64,000 nucleotides of DNA from Yamagishiella unicocca (lineage: Eukaryota > Chlorophyta > Chlorophyceae > Chlamydomonadales > Volvocaceae), in contig BDSL01000028.1 of NCBI GenBank assembly GCA_003116995.1, positions 310,001-374,000 on the forward strand, in the 5' to 3' direction. Below the pieces are notes generated by a model, which ran no database searches, was not told where the DNA came from, and saw only the letters and a list, made by a program, of their open reading frames with translations. The position numbers and the translations under genes were made by a program. Shown piece after piece: positions 21,930-32,755 of the stretch (the stretch's first letter is position 1; each line of letters opens with the position of its first letter).

Positions 21930-22757
21930 ATCTGCTGATGTTTCGCGCGTCCGGATGCAGTCTTTCCAAGCTTCTCCCTGAGACAGAACCAGCCCTATAT
22001 CAGTCCTGACGTTTGAAATTGGATAACATAATGGTGTGTATCGAGGCAAATCACAACCTTTTAGGGCAGCAGCGCCTGACAGCTACCGGATGTGAAGCCT
22101 ACGTTTTACATGGATTTTCGTCGGCACAGTAAGCATTTTGCGTGATGCGTTAGGGTATGGTTCCGCTCTTCAACGGAGGTTGGAAAGGAGGGCTTTCCTC
22201 CTTGATCCGTACAAGATGCTCGTCCTATTCGAGCGCCCGCAAGATTTGTGATGAACTGATGACCGCGTTTATCGGAAACAATCATCTTGAATTAGCATTC
22301 CTTGTATTGACACGCTAATCAATTCGTATGAAGCGTGTTGAACCCCAGTCGTTGCCGCTCTGTTCACATCTCAAGTTTCGACTTTGTCCCATCCGGTTGG
22401 CCCATTCCTCCGACACCTCGTGGGTGGCCGCCATTTGCAAGTTACTTCAGCGATCGTGGAGCACCGTGGTAGAACACTCTTACTCCGGCCGCTTTGACAG
22501 GCGCTCACAATTTCCGCCCCTCCACCCTCGACTCGCTGCCCGGCGCGCTCTCGTTGCCACCACGCACCACACCGCTCACACATCCTCTCGCTCATCTGTC
22601 CAAGCCCACTCTACAACTTCCCACCGCACCTAGCGCAGCAAACCCCGTTCCCACAATGCAAAACATGCAGCCCCGCTGCGCACACGCTTTCCTGCGCCAC
22701 CCTGCTCTTCCTCGAACGCCGCGTCTCTCACTCCACCAGCCATCACCCCACCAGCCA
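21930..22757. other. Intergenic: FANCJ upstream region and FIST-LON 3' flank
   Basis: Lower-GC, non-coding, and both neighbours are on the minus strand. It should contain the FANCJ promoter and 5' UTR. An acceptor-like TCTCAG near 21970 leaves room for an upstream non-coding or short coding exon. A small GGGTGATGGCTGGT-type tandem repeat lies at about 22735-22765, next to the preceding gene's stop. Confidence 0.5.
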
Positions 22758-25700
22758 TCACCCCACCGCAGCCACCCTGCTGAGCCCCAGCATGACCCGC
22801 AGCGGGTGCTCCCGCGGCAGCCGCAGCACGCTGGATGCCACCGCCAGGCACACGCGCTGGTTGCTGCGCAGCCAGGACGCCTCCTGCTGCAGCCGCCACA
22901 ACGCCTTGCAGGTCGTGAACCACCTGATGGGGGGAGCAGCAGCAGCAGCGGCAGCAGAGGCAGCAGCGGCAGCAGCGGCAGGGTCAGGGTGCGAGAGGAG
23001 CCGCAGGTAGAGGCCACGAGCTGGCGCTCCCACGCCCTCTTCCGGACCAGACCAGACAGCTGGCCCGGCCCAGAAGACAGCGCCCCCAGTCTCCAGTGCC
23101 GTGGCCCCCCGCTGTGGACCTGCTGCTGCCAGTCCGCAGAACGCCACTGCCCACCTGCTCCCGCGGTGGTGCGGTGGGGCGAGCACGGCGCCCGCGGACG
23201 AACAGGCAATGTCCCCTTCCCCCCTGCCCTCCCCTGCCTCCCCTGCCCTCCCGTGTGTCCCCCGCCCCCGGTCACTCACTCCCGCCGCAGCGAGTCCAGA
23301 TGCACGGGGATGTGCGGCGCCAGGTACAGCGACAGCAGGGAGGCGGTGTCCGCGTCCAGGTCCCGCTTGGCTTCCGCAAGGTCGGCAGCCAGCAGCTCGG
23401 AGTCGCTGTCGCCGGCACCGGAAAGTGCCGATGCGGCAGCGGCGGTGGCGGTGGCGCTGCTGGCAGAGGCGGCAGCGGCGGCTGCCGCCGCGGCAGTGGC
23501 GGACGAGAGGCTGGCACTGGGGTCGGGTACGGGCATGCCGGAGGCGGTGACGGCGGGCCGCGGCGATGAGGCGGGGGCCGCCTGGCTGCTGGCGAAATGG
23601 AGAGCGTTGGCGAAGGTGCGGGCGGTCTTCTGGGCGGAGGGTGCCTGGGGGGTTTTGAGGAAGACCCGCGAGAAAAACCGTTTAGGAAAGGCGTTTCGGG
23701 GTGCATGCTGGAGAACTCGGGGGGAGGAGCGAGGGGGTTATGGCGGGGGGGCGGGCGGGGACTTAGGGTTTAGGAGGGCTCCGGTGAAGCAAGTGATGTG
23801 GGCCCAGGCCCACAGCTGACACCACCCCGGCAGACCCACCGACCCGCCGACCCACCGTGGCGGCCTCCAGCGCGCCCGCTATCCCGTCCATGATGGCTCG
23901 CGCCGCCGCCACCATGGCAGCAAAGTCCTCCTCGCTGGCGGGCGGCTCGTCCACGACGTAGTCGGCCCTGCGTCGTACACAACAGGGTCCGACGCATCCC
24001 AGCATGTAGGGCGGGGGGTGAGGCCATGTTTTCCTCCTGCCAACCCAGACCTCTGACGCTGCGAGACATGGGGCCGCGGCGGCGGGAAACCGCCCGGAGC
24101 CGTCCCCTGCGGTCAACTGCGGTCCCTTGCGGTCAACTACGGTCCCTAGCGGTCCCCTGCGGTCCCTAGCGACCTGGCCCACGCCCTGTCCCGGCCCGCC
24201 CAGCGCTCCCACCTCTTTGCCACGTTGAGGCCGTACGCCGCCGGCAGCACCGCGAGGTCTTCCTCGCCGTAGCTGAAGCGCACGCCGCCCTCCAGCAAGA
24301 CCATCACGTCACCCGCGCCGCCCGGGGTACACTGGTAGCTGCGGGAGGGCGGGGGAGGTGCAGGAGGAGAACCCGTGTACGAAGGTATAAAACCGTTGGG
24401 GAGTGGAGGAGGGGGAGGAGGAGGAGGAGGGGGAGGAGGAGGCGGAGGAGGAGGAGGGGGAGGGACCGGGGCAGGCGGTACGGCATCGAGCGGCTGAGGA
24501 CTAGTAGCGGCTCTTGCTTCAGTCCAGGGAGGGATGCTGGGGTGCCGCGGTCAACGACGTCTGAATCGCACAGCCGGAGCCACGCACGCACCTTCGCACC
24601 ACCGCTGTGGCACCCATGCCCCGCCAGCACAGCCCGAACGCCGCCCCCTGGTCCAGACACGACCGCATCAGCAGCCGGTAGCGCTTCTCGAAGACGCGCA
24701 GCTGGGGAACACGCGGGCGTTAGGGCTTTAGGGACGATTGGGATTCTAGGGCGAGCGATGACACTGCGTCGGCTCGTTGAAGGTGCTAGTCGTAACTTGC
24801 AACACCTTTTCTCCTTCCTTTCTCGGTTCGCCAGTTTACACTCCGAAACCGCACCTTGGAGAAGACGAGAACCCGCTCTCGCTTCCGTGGCCTGTCTGTT
24901 TCCGCGGGATCTGGGCGCTGGGATTCGAGCTCGTATTCCGACCGCCCCACCATTTTCTCCACCAGCATGCATGTATGCATCTTTCCTTATTAAAGGAGTC
25001 TCACACTAACCTACCGGACGCGCTTCCGCATCTGACCAACACGCGCCTCACTGCGGCCCACCTGGATGGTCTGGCCTGGGAACAAAATGGTGCCCTCCAG
25101 CGGAAACAGCGGCAGCCCAGAAAGCCCATCGCTGAGGGAAGCAAGCGCCTCCGCCGGCGGCTCCTCATTCCCCTCCGCCTCCTCCACCTCCCCGTGCCAG
25201 CCCTTTACAAACCCGGCCTCTGCTGCCGGCTGCGGCTCCGGAACCGCCCCCTGCAGGTGCGGGTTGACGACCAGCCGCGGCGGGCAGGTGACTGCGGGCC
25301 ACCAGTAGTACGGGTTGTCGGGGGCGGGCGGGTAGGCGGCGGTGGGGCCGGGGCCGGTGGGCAGCGGGGAGATGGTGGCCAGCGCGGAGCCCTGCGGGAG
25401 GGGGAAGAGGTGGAGGAGGAGGGGGTTCGAGGGAAACCCGTGGATGTCCGAAAAAACGTTTAAAACAGAAGTTTTGAGATGCATGCTGGAGAACTGGGTT
25501 GGGGATACGAAAGCCGAAGGTCGTAATATGACCTTTGGCGGCTAAGCTATATCGGCTACGGCGAGACGCACGGGAGCGAGGACCCCACGCGACGCACGTA
25601 AAGTTTTCGCAGAATCGGTTTTGGGCGCTAGTAGGAAAACTGTGGGAGTTGGGGCGCTATGGGAGAGCGGCCATCGCGGTCCGGTCCCAGTCAGAGGAGG

Positions 25701-28700
25701 AGGGGGAGGGGGAGGGGGAGTGGCATAAAAACCAATGACGCGAAAAGGACAGGACAGGAGGAGGGAGAGGGGGGGAATGAGGGGGAGGGGGAGGACGAGG
25801 GGGCGGGGGAGGCGCGTGTAGGGGCAAGGGGTTTGTGAGGAAAGCCCGTGGGGGGAGGGGGAGGGACGGGATGGGAATGCCTGATAATGTAGGGCAGGGT
25901 ATGCGCTGGAGATGCTCGGTCCTCAGCTGCTCGCTCCGAACCCCTCCTCGCTCCAAAACCTTCCCTCCCCAGCTCCTGATTTTCTTTCGTACACGGGTTT
26001 TCCTTGCAACCCTCCCCAGCTCCAACCCGCCCCCCAACCCGTCCCCGCCACCGCTCACCCGCAGCGCCACGTGGTGCAGGTGGTCGGTGCCCAGAACCAC
26101 TCGAGCCAACCGGTCACAGGACGCCGCCGCCAGCCGCCCCGTCGCCGCCGCCACCGCCGCTGCGGCAGCGTCAGCCCTGGCCCCGGCCTCCACCGCCGCT
26201 GCTTTGGGGTACACCGCCAGCAGCGCACAGCCGCTGCTGTGCACCTCATCCCCCACCATCACGAACGGGGGAAGCACGCCGTCCAGGGAGGCCGCCAACG
26301 CCGCCGCCGCGCCGTCGTCATCGTCCTCCTCCTCGAGGGTACCCATGAGTGCTCGAGGGGGCAGGTCAGCGGCGGAGGTGCTGCTGCCGCTGCTACTGCC
26401 GTCGCGGGCCGCCACCACTCCGGGTAAGCGTTTCCGACGGCCGCCGCTGCTACTGCCGCTGCCGCCGCTTTCGCCCTCGCCAGCCGAGCTCCCGTCCCGG
26501 TCCAGGAGCATCCGCTGGAAGGGGCCCTCTGCAGCCAGGCGGCGGGTGCAGGGGGTGGTGGCAGCGGGGGTAGGAGGGGAGAAGGGGAGGGCGTGTTGGG
26601 GGTACGAAGCCGCCGGAGGCGAGTGCGGGAAGGACGCGATAGATGGGTCAGGGACACCGTAGATGGGAGACGGGGGATGCCCCACAGCGCCACCGCACCA
26701 CCACCCTGCGCGGCCGCTCTCTCTCTCTCTCTCCCTCGCGCGCTCATCCCCACTGTAGGCCCACCGGTGGTAACTCACCGAACTCCGACGCCGACTGACC
26801 ACCTGCAACGCGGCCTCCTGTGCCGTACGCCTCACCCCCGCTGGCCGTGGCGCCTCCCGCCGGCCCGTCGGCTGCGCTCGTCGTCGCCTGGCCCGAGGTG
26901 GTTCTGGAGCTGCTTGGGCTGCTTGGGCTGCCGCCGCCACCGCCGCCGCCGCTGCCTGCGCTACTTGCTCTGCCCGCGCTGCCTGCCCCCCCCGGCCCCA
27001 CCAGCACCAGCCGGTGGTCCCTGCCGGACTGTTGCGCCGCCACGCCGGCTCCGACGCAGGACCCGGGGAAGAGGTTCTTCGCGCCCGCGAGGTGGTTCCG
27101 TGGGTTCCGGAGCGCAGCGGCGGAGGGGTGGGGCACGAGTACACATTCAGCAAGAGGCACGTGGAACTTGGAGAGGCACGGGTTGTGACGAAGTGAAACG
27201 ATCTAGCGCTTCCACTTACCAACACATCCACTTACCGACACATCCACTTACCAACACATCCACTTACCAACGCTTCCACTTACCGACACATCCACTTACC
27301 AACACATCCACTTACCAACACATCCACTTACCGACACCGCGGTCACCTCTAGCTCCTGGGTGGAGGTTTAGGGTTTTAGGGTTTCAGGGTCCCCTTCCCA
27401 CGCCCCACGCCCCACGCCACGCAGCCCACGTACCTCCAGCCGCGTCAGCAGCTCCGACGCCTGTGAGTCACCGGCCGCCATCATGAGGAAGGCGGGCGGC
27501 CGCCGCCCCTGGAGCGCGTCGGCCAGATGTGGCAGGGGCGGCAGGGAGCTCTGCAGCGGGGGGGGGGGCAGAGGCGGAGGGTTCATGGGGGAGGGATTCA
27601 GGGAGGAGGACGGGATTCAGGGACAGAGGGACGGGGGAACAGGGTGGTAAGGTCAGGTAGAGGTTGGTGTTGGGGGATAGGGTGCGGTGAGGCGGTGGCA
27701 TGAAGGAGGCGCCGAGGGCATGGCAGGTCATACACGTCATGATTGGAACGGAGTGCGCTGCGCCAACTGGTGCGACCACTCGACTTCCCCAACGGGCGGC
27801 TCCATACCCCCGACCCAGATGAGCTGCTGCTCAGTTCAGACTGGAATCAGCCCCTCAGCCCCCGACCCAGATCGAGTTAGTTGGCTAAGCTTCCGGCTCC
27901 GAAACCTGGACGAGCGCCACCGGTGTCCCAAGCTAGCCCGTCTGCCCTACCGTCTCGCTGCGGACGGCGTGCACCTCGTGGTGGGGCAGGTGGGCGCCAG
28001 CCAGCGTGACGTGAAAGGGAGCACGGCCGGGGGGCTGGGGTGAGGACGCGGCGGCGGCGGCGCCGCCACCACTGACCGCAGCTCGCCTCTCGTCCGGAAG
28101 CCGTAGTCTGGAGCTGCAGCCTGATGGGGGCGGAGGGCCCAGCAGGTGGGGTCGGCCGTGAGGTCACCTTCACCAGCCAGTGGCAACCCGTAGCAACTGA
28201 GGCGCGAAACCCTAAAACCCTAAAATTCTAAACAGGCAACCTCCCTCCTCCCCCCTGATCCTCTTATAAGCCCCTTCCCCCCCCCGTTCTCTTATAAGCC
28301 CCCTCCCCCCCGTGTAATCCGGCCTTGGACACCCGGCTGCGATGCCCCCTCCGCCATCTCGCAACGTGCTCCAGCACGCCGTTACACAAACACGCACACA
28401 CCGCCCGGTGTTCCGCCCTTACCCTCGCCCGATCCTCGCCCTTACCCTCGCCCGATCCTCGCCCTTACCCTCGCCCGATCCTCGCCCGATCCTACCTACG
28501 AGTGGCGTGCCGACACCCAGCTGCCCCACCAGGGCCTCCGCAAGCGCCTGCACCGAGGCGCGAGGCAGCTCCAGGGAGGCCAGCGCCACGACGGCGGAGG
28601 GCGGGCGCTGGGAGCCCAGCGCTCCGCGTAGCGCCAGCAGGGCCACCTGTGGATGTATGGGGGCAAGGCATTCCGTTTGGATTAGGGTTTGGATTATTCC

Positions 28701-29132
28701 ATTTGGGTTGAGGAGGGCAGGGGAGTTCAATTGGGCTGGTGGCGGGGACTGGACAGCGGCCCAGTCCCCGAAGGGGAGCCAGGTTGATTCAGGTTGATTG
28801 TGGCGCGCAGTTGAACCCGAGCGCACCTGCGCTGCGTGCTGTGCGGCGACTGCACCAGCGGGGGCGCTAGCTGTCTGCCCGACATGGTCAAACGTGACGG
28901 TGGCGGCCGCGAAGGTGTTGGAACCCTCCTGGACGCTGACGACGGAGTGCAAGTGAGTTCCGGGCCCCGCGTCCGAGGGCGTCGTGTCGGTCGCCACGGA
29001 GGCTCCTCCATGTTCTGATGGCGTAGTTGACGACAGCTGCGTGTTGGAGGCATGGCTGGGGGCGTCGGAAGCGGACCCAAATTCATGCTGCGCAGACTGT
29101 GCGTGACATGTGGAAATTCGCAAGCGAAGCAT
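22758..29132 (-). CDS. FIST-domain and LON-substrate-binding-domain fusion protein (predicted)
   Basis: Twelve exons close in phase to 936 residues: 28827-29132, 28496-28646, 27951-28120, 27434-27550, 26779-27166, 26059-26528, 25062-25391, 24592-24701, 24213-24338, 23856-23967, 23280-23644, 22758-22923. Residues about 73-420 look like a FIST sensory domain: FAAATVTFD, then VVALASLE...LVGQLGVGTPLVGCSS, PFHVTLAGAHLP, PPAFLMMAAGDSQASELLTRLE, FPGSCVGAG and MVGDEVHSSGCALLAVYP match the order of FIST strands. LVGCSS is formed exactly across the exon 2/3 junction. Residues about 627-760 look like a LON N-terminal (PUA-like) domain: LPLFPLEGTILFPGQ, LRVFEKRYRLLMRSCL, GDVMVLLEGGVRF and DYVVDEPP. No AAA+ or protease part follows, so it is not a Lon protease. 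FIST binds small ligands; LON-only proteins are often ubiquitin-ligase receptors. The exon 5 acceptor and the start are the weakest choices. Confidence 0.68.
23655..23722 (-). repeat. Dispersed intronic element at the 3' end of FIST-LON intron 10
   Basis: In the sense direction CAGCATGCA...CCTAAACGGTTTTTCTCGCGGGTC lies immediately before the exon 11 acceptor at 23645. It is related to the copies at about 25430-25490 and 15056-15112. Confidence 0.7.
24366..24402 (-). repeat. Dispersed intronic element at the 3' end of FIST-LON intron 8
   Basis: Sense strand reads TTCGTACACGGGTTCTCCTC shortly before the exon 9 acceptor at 24339. It is a member of the same intron-end family, preceded by a polypurine/polypyrimidine tract. 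Confidence 0.7.
25392..26058 (-). repeat. Intron 6 of FIST-LON with terminal inverted repeats (introner-like)
   Basis: The 5' end, about 40-75 nt after the donor, reads GGGTTGCAAGGAAAACCCGT in the sense strand. The 3' end, about 40-100 nt before the acceptor, carries the imperfect reverse complement (ACGGGTTTCCCTCGAACCCC). The copies lie at about 25985-26020 and 25428-25492. Confidence 0.65.
27210..27337. repeat. 16-bp minisatellite in FIST-LON intron 4
   Basis: About eight copies of CACTTACCAACACATC with A/G and ACA/GCT variants. The sense strand repeats a GTAAGTGG donor-like sequence. It lies between the exon 5 acceptor and a telomere-like motif. Confidence 0.9.
27366..27392. repeat. Short interstitial telomere-like motif
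   Basis: GTTTAGGGTTTTAGGGTTTC mixes the TTTAGGG and TTTTAGGG units used as telomere repeats in plants and Chlamydomonas-type algae. Only two to three units lie in intron 4 of the FIST-LON gene. Confidence 0.6.
28204..28230. repeat. Short interstitial telomere-like motif (opposite orientation)
   Basis: AAACCCTAAAACCCTAAAAT has two units of CCCTAAAA, the complement of the Chlamydomonas telomere repeat. It lies in intron 2 of the FIST-LON gene, near the exon 3 acceptor. Confidence 0.6.
28418..28495 (-). repeat. Tandem repeat directly at the 5' splice site of FIST-LON intron 2
   Basis: Starting at the donor (GTAG|GTAGGATCGGGC), the sense strand repeats GATCGGGCGAGGGTAAGGGC about three to four times in a 24-bp period. 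Each unit carries a GTAAGG that could act as a donor. Confidence 0.85.
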
Positions 29133-30007
29133 TCCATGATCATATGCATACGCCTGCAGGACCTGCTTATCGTACCTGCAATGTCCGCAGCCCTTGTTGG
29201 CGGAGGAGCAGCGGCGCAACCCTTAGTCGCGCACATAATGCGCGGCCCTGCCGCTGCATATTCAGCTGCCTGTACGTAGTATGCGTGTTATAAGCCGATC
29301 CAGCTGTTGGGTGCTATGGTGTTGCGTCGTCGTTAAGTCGCGCGTCGCGTCACGTTGTTTGTATGGAGAATTCTCACCAAAGCGTCAAGCGCAAAACATT
29401 GGATTGTGAACAGGGACGAATTTGTACCGGTGTGCAAGCTTGTATGGGTTTAATAATACGCGTTTCGGAGCGCGTGAGCTGCGGGACCTCCACAGCCTCC
29501 TGTCAACCGTTGGCTACGTTTCCTGTGTAAGTATTTAGAATTATATTACGTTGCGTGCGAATATGACGAAATGGAGCCGACGACCTTTGTGGACGGAAGG
29601 GTGTTGGTGCGTGGCTGGCGCGTGGCTTTACATTGCTGGGCCCAGCTTAGGCGGGCCAGTCCTCGCGCCAGGTCTACACTCATCTGTGCGTGGTCTTAAA
29701 CCCCTCTTGGCATGCCGATCAAAGCCTTTTCATGCCTTCAGCAGTAGCCAAAGCCTTGCGTGCGAGCGTGCCTCCGGAATGCATACGAGGCTCCCACTTC
29801 CTCATACCGCACCCCACAACATCGCGTGCTCGGCGGATTGCAGGCCACCGGCCTTCCTCGCCAGCCCTCCGTTACATCCAACATGCCGTAATCGCCACCG
29901 CCATCACCACACCACCACCACTGCCACCCGCGTCTCAGCGGACCGCTAGCCCGAGTCGTTCTCCACCCTTTTTAGCGCCCGCCCCCTCCCTACCACCACC
30001 ACTACCA
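29133..30007. other. Intergenic: FIST-LON upstream region and SDR 3' flank
   Basis: Non-coding DNA between two minus-strand genes. A minus-strand TGTAA at 29872-29876, about 130 nt after the SDR stop, is a good candidate polyadenylation signal. A donor-like GCAG|GTACG near 29174 allows an alternative upstream exon for the FIST-LON gene. Confidence 0.5.
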
Positions 30008-32090
30008 CTACGGCGCCTTAGGAGCCTCCACTAGCCCCTCCGTCGTTGTTGCTGCTCCGTCCGCCGTAGCTTCCGCTTCCGCTGCCGCCAGCGCTGGTAC
30101 CGCTGCCGTCGGCGGCGGCTGCATGTAGACCTCCGCCCCTACCGCCGCCTCGCTTAGCCGCCACAGCGCCTCCGCCGCCGCCTCGTCGTGGCTCTCCGGG
30201 CTGCTGTCCCCCTGCGCCCCCCGAGAGAAGTACCCCCCGCGAGCAGCACCCTCCAGCGGCCCCACGCACACTGCCACCACGCGCCTCGCGCCCTCGGGTA
30301 CGGACACCGTGAAGGGCAGCAGCGGGAAGAGCGTCTGGCGGAAGCGGGCGGGGCGGCAGGGCGGCAGGGGAGGGTGAGGACGGCGGGGAGTTGTCGGAGG
30401 AGGGAAGGGGGGATGGTTGGGCGGAGGAAGGGGGGTGGTTGGCAGGGGGGAGCGAGTTTTGCAGCTGGCGGAGCTGGCGGGCAAAGTGCAGAGACCCTCG
30501 AGCTGGGAACTGCGAGAAAACCTGATGTACGAAGAAAAAACAACCTGGGACTGGGGATGCGGCCTGCCTGCCGCAGCGACGGCGGCATGCTTCAGGGTGT
30601 AAAGACGTCGCAAGCGGACACGCGCGCGAAGGTGGCGAGCCTTCATCTTCGGCGAAGGGCGCACGACCCGTTCCTCGAGTGCTCTTCCTTGGAATCCTTC
30701 CCGGCCGTACACGGGCATGGCGCAAAACACACCTCCGCCTCCCTCCGTCCCGCTCTCACCTGGTACGCCATCCGCATGAGCCACGGCACGCCCCGCCCCA
30801 GTGCCGTACCCGGCACCCAGCCGGGGGTGACCGCGTTGCACGTCACGTGCTCCGGCAGCAGCGCCGCGAGGCGCCTGGCGAACCACACATTGTACAGCTT
30901 GGAGATGCAGTACAGCTGCAGGCCCGACAGACGGTACCTGGCCGCCGCCGCCGCCGCGGCGTCGGTGTCGGGTGCTGAGGGCGCAGGCGGAGCGCTCAGG
31001 CGGGTGAGCCACTCGGCGGACGCCAGCGGCGGCCCGCCGGCCGCACCGGCGGCGGCAGTGGCGGCAGCCTTACGGTGCAGCTCCGATGAGACTACGACCA
31101 CGCGCCCAGCGGGGGCGGCGGTGAGGGCGGGCAGCAGCAGTTGTACGAGGAGGAAGTGGCCTAAGTGGTTGACCTAGGGGAAGAGGAAGGGGGGAGGAGG
31201 GAGGGGGGGGAAGGAGGGGGAGAGGAGGGGGAGGAGGGAGAGAGGAGAGGGAGGAGGGGGAGGAGGGCGAAAGGAGGGGGAGGAGGGGGCAGCGAGGGAG
31301 GAGGCGGTGTTCACGGTGGTTGGACGCACTCCAGGGTCCTGTCAGGGTGCTCAGGGGGCGGAGAGGCAGGCTGGGAGAGGAGGCGCGAGCTGGTTCGCCC
31401 CGTGACTCGTGGCGCACGAGGGAGCGGCCCAGCTGCGTCCCACCTCACCAACCCCAGCTGCGTCCCACCTCACCAACCCCAGCCCACGCGCCTCAGCCAC
31501 GTGCGCGCTGTATGTCGTTTATTTTCACAGCCACACGCGCAGGGCTGTCCTGGCGCAGATTCAGCAGCGCACACTGCACACACACACACGTACACACAAC
31601 CGGTCAACGGTCCCGTGGTCCACGCCGTACACGGACCTGGAGCGTGACCTCGTGACCGTCAACTGTGCGCTGTAGAGGCGCCCCGCTGCCGGTGCTAGGC
31701 ATTACACCAGCGTTACACAACAGGACATCCAGTCGGGGGTGCCGTGCCAGAAGCTGCGCCGCGCCAGCTCGCACGCTAGAGAGCGATCCCAGGTCCAACA
31801 GCGCAGACTCGACAGACGCGCCGCTGGCCTTTGCTACGGGCCTGCATTGCGTCGTTTAGACGATTTTGTGAAATATGATAGAGCCGCAGGAGCGTGAGGC
31901 CAGGTGCGGCATCGCCCTAGGAAATGCTTGGCGTTTGTTCTTACGCGAGAGCGTCCAACGCCTTCTGTGCCCTGTTTGCATCGCGGCAGGCGATGACGAC
32001 ATGGTGGCCGAGCTGCAATAGCTGCCTGGCGGCCTCAAACCCTATTCCTGAGTTTCCGCCCGTTATAAGCACCCGCTGCGCGACGACCAT
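30008..32090 (-). CDS. Short-chain dehydrogenase/reductase (retinol-dehydrogenase/WWOX-like)
   Basis: Four exons, 31945-32090, 31637-31841, 30760-31173 and 30008-30334, give 363 residues in phase. It is a classical NAD(P)-dependent oxidoreductase with a Rossmann fold. The cofactor motif TGGNSGIG is near residues 10-17 and is followed by ACRDANRA, whose Arg suggests NADP preference. CNAGVMP is the NAG motif, VVVVSSELH carries the catalytic serine, and YCISK is the YxxxK active site. After it comes CNAVTPGWV, typical of the family. The C-terminal EALWRLSEAAVG matches the end of RDH/WWOX-type members. Insertions rich in Ala/Pro lie between the serine and the tyrosine. The ATG at 32088-32090 starts six residues before the first beta strand, so no targeting peptide is evident. 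The substrate is unknown; retinol dehydrogenase-like plastid and lipid-droplet SDRs are both possible. Confidence 0.93.
31180..31305. repeat. Purine-rich GGA tract in SDR intron 2
   Basis: Degenerate (GGA)n/(GGAGGG)n on the plus strand, so the sense transcript has a long polypyrimidine tract just before the exon 3 acceptor at 31174. Confidence 0.8.
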
Positions 32091-32755
32091 TTGTTCACGG
32101 GGTGCCACAGGTAAGTAAAGTTATGTTTTGATCAGATCAAAATCGTGTTAAGTTGACCGAGGCCCTGAAGCACTGCGAACCCGAGCGGCAGCGGTTTTGG
32201 TTATCGAGAAGGTAATCCTTTGCCGGTCTGGCAATATATTGCGAAGGCCTATACTTGCATTTATGTGGCATAACGTTGACTAGACACAAAATTTCACCCG
32301 GACGGAGTTCATGCAAGGACTTCGGAATATGCCGAGCCCCCGAGCGCATACCACGCATCCTGTCCAACGGTTAACATTGGTTAAAACATAGGTCACAAAC
32401 TGGACGTAGTGCTTCTCCCATTGTACGTGTCATTCCACGTGTGATTGCCGTGCGGTCCCGTCCCTGGGGTCAGTTTTGATACGTGTCCGTCGGCTGTCGC
32501 AGCTCTGTCGCCTGCGTTCGCGCTGTCGCTATCGGGGCTGGACGCAGGGCCATACAAAGCTGAATTATCATCACTAATGAAGAATCAATGGAGAGACTCG
32601 CCTAAATCATCAAGCCTGTCAGATTGCCGGTGTTGCCTCGTGAAATTCTCGGACCGCGCGACAGTCCGGGTCCAACCCATATGAGGGCCTAGGGTTAATT
32701 GTTCAAATAAATCATACTAAATAACTTACCAGCAGGCACTTTTTACGGAGACCCA
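32091..32755. promoter_or_regulatory. Divergent upstream region of the SDR and ankyrin genes
   Basis: The 665 bp between two divergent ATGs must hold both promoters. GC content is visibly lower than in the flanking exons. AAATAAAT and ATACTAAATAAC stretches lie about 40-50 bp upstream of the ankyrin ATG. No definite TATA box or operator was identified. Confidence 0.6.

Noticed and set aside
24592..25391. Lon protease
   Set aside because: Only the N-terminal LON-like domain is present. No AAA+ Walker motifs or Ser-Lys protease domain follow before the stop at 22758.
28320..28400. Additional exon between FIST-LON exons 2 and 3
   Set aside because: Open frames exist, but direct joining of exon 2 to 28120 restores LVGCSS in phase, so no extra exon is needed.
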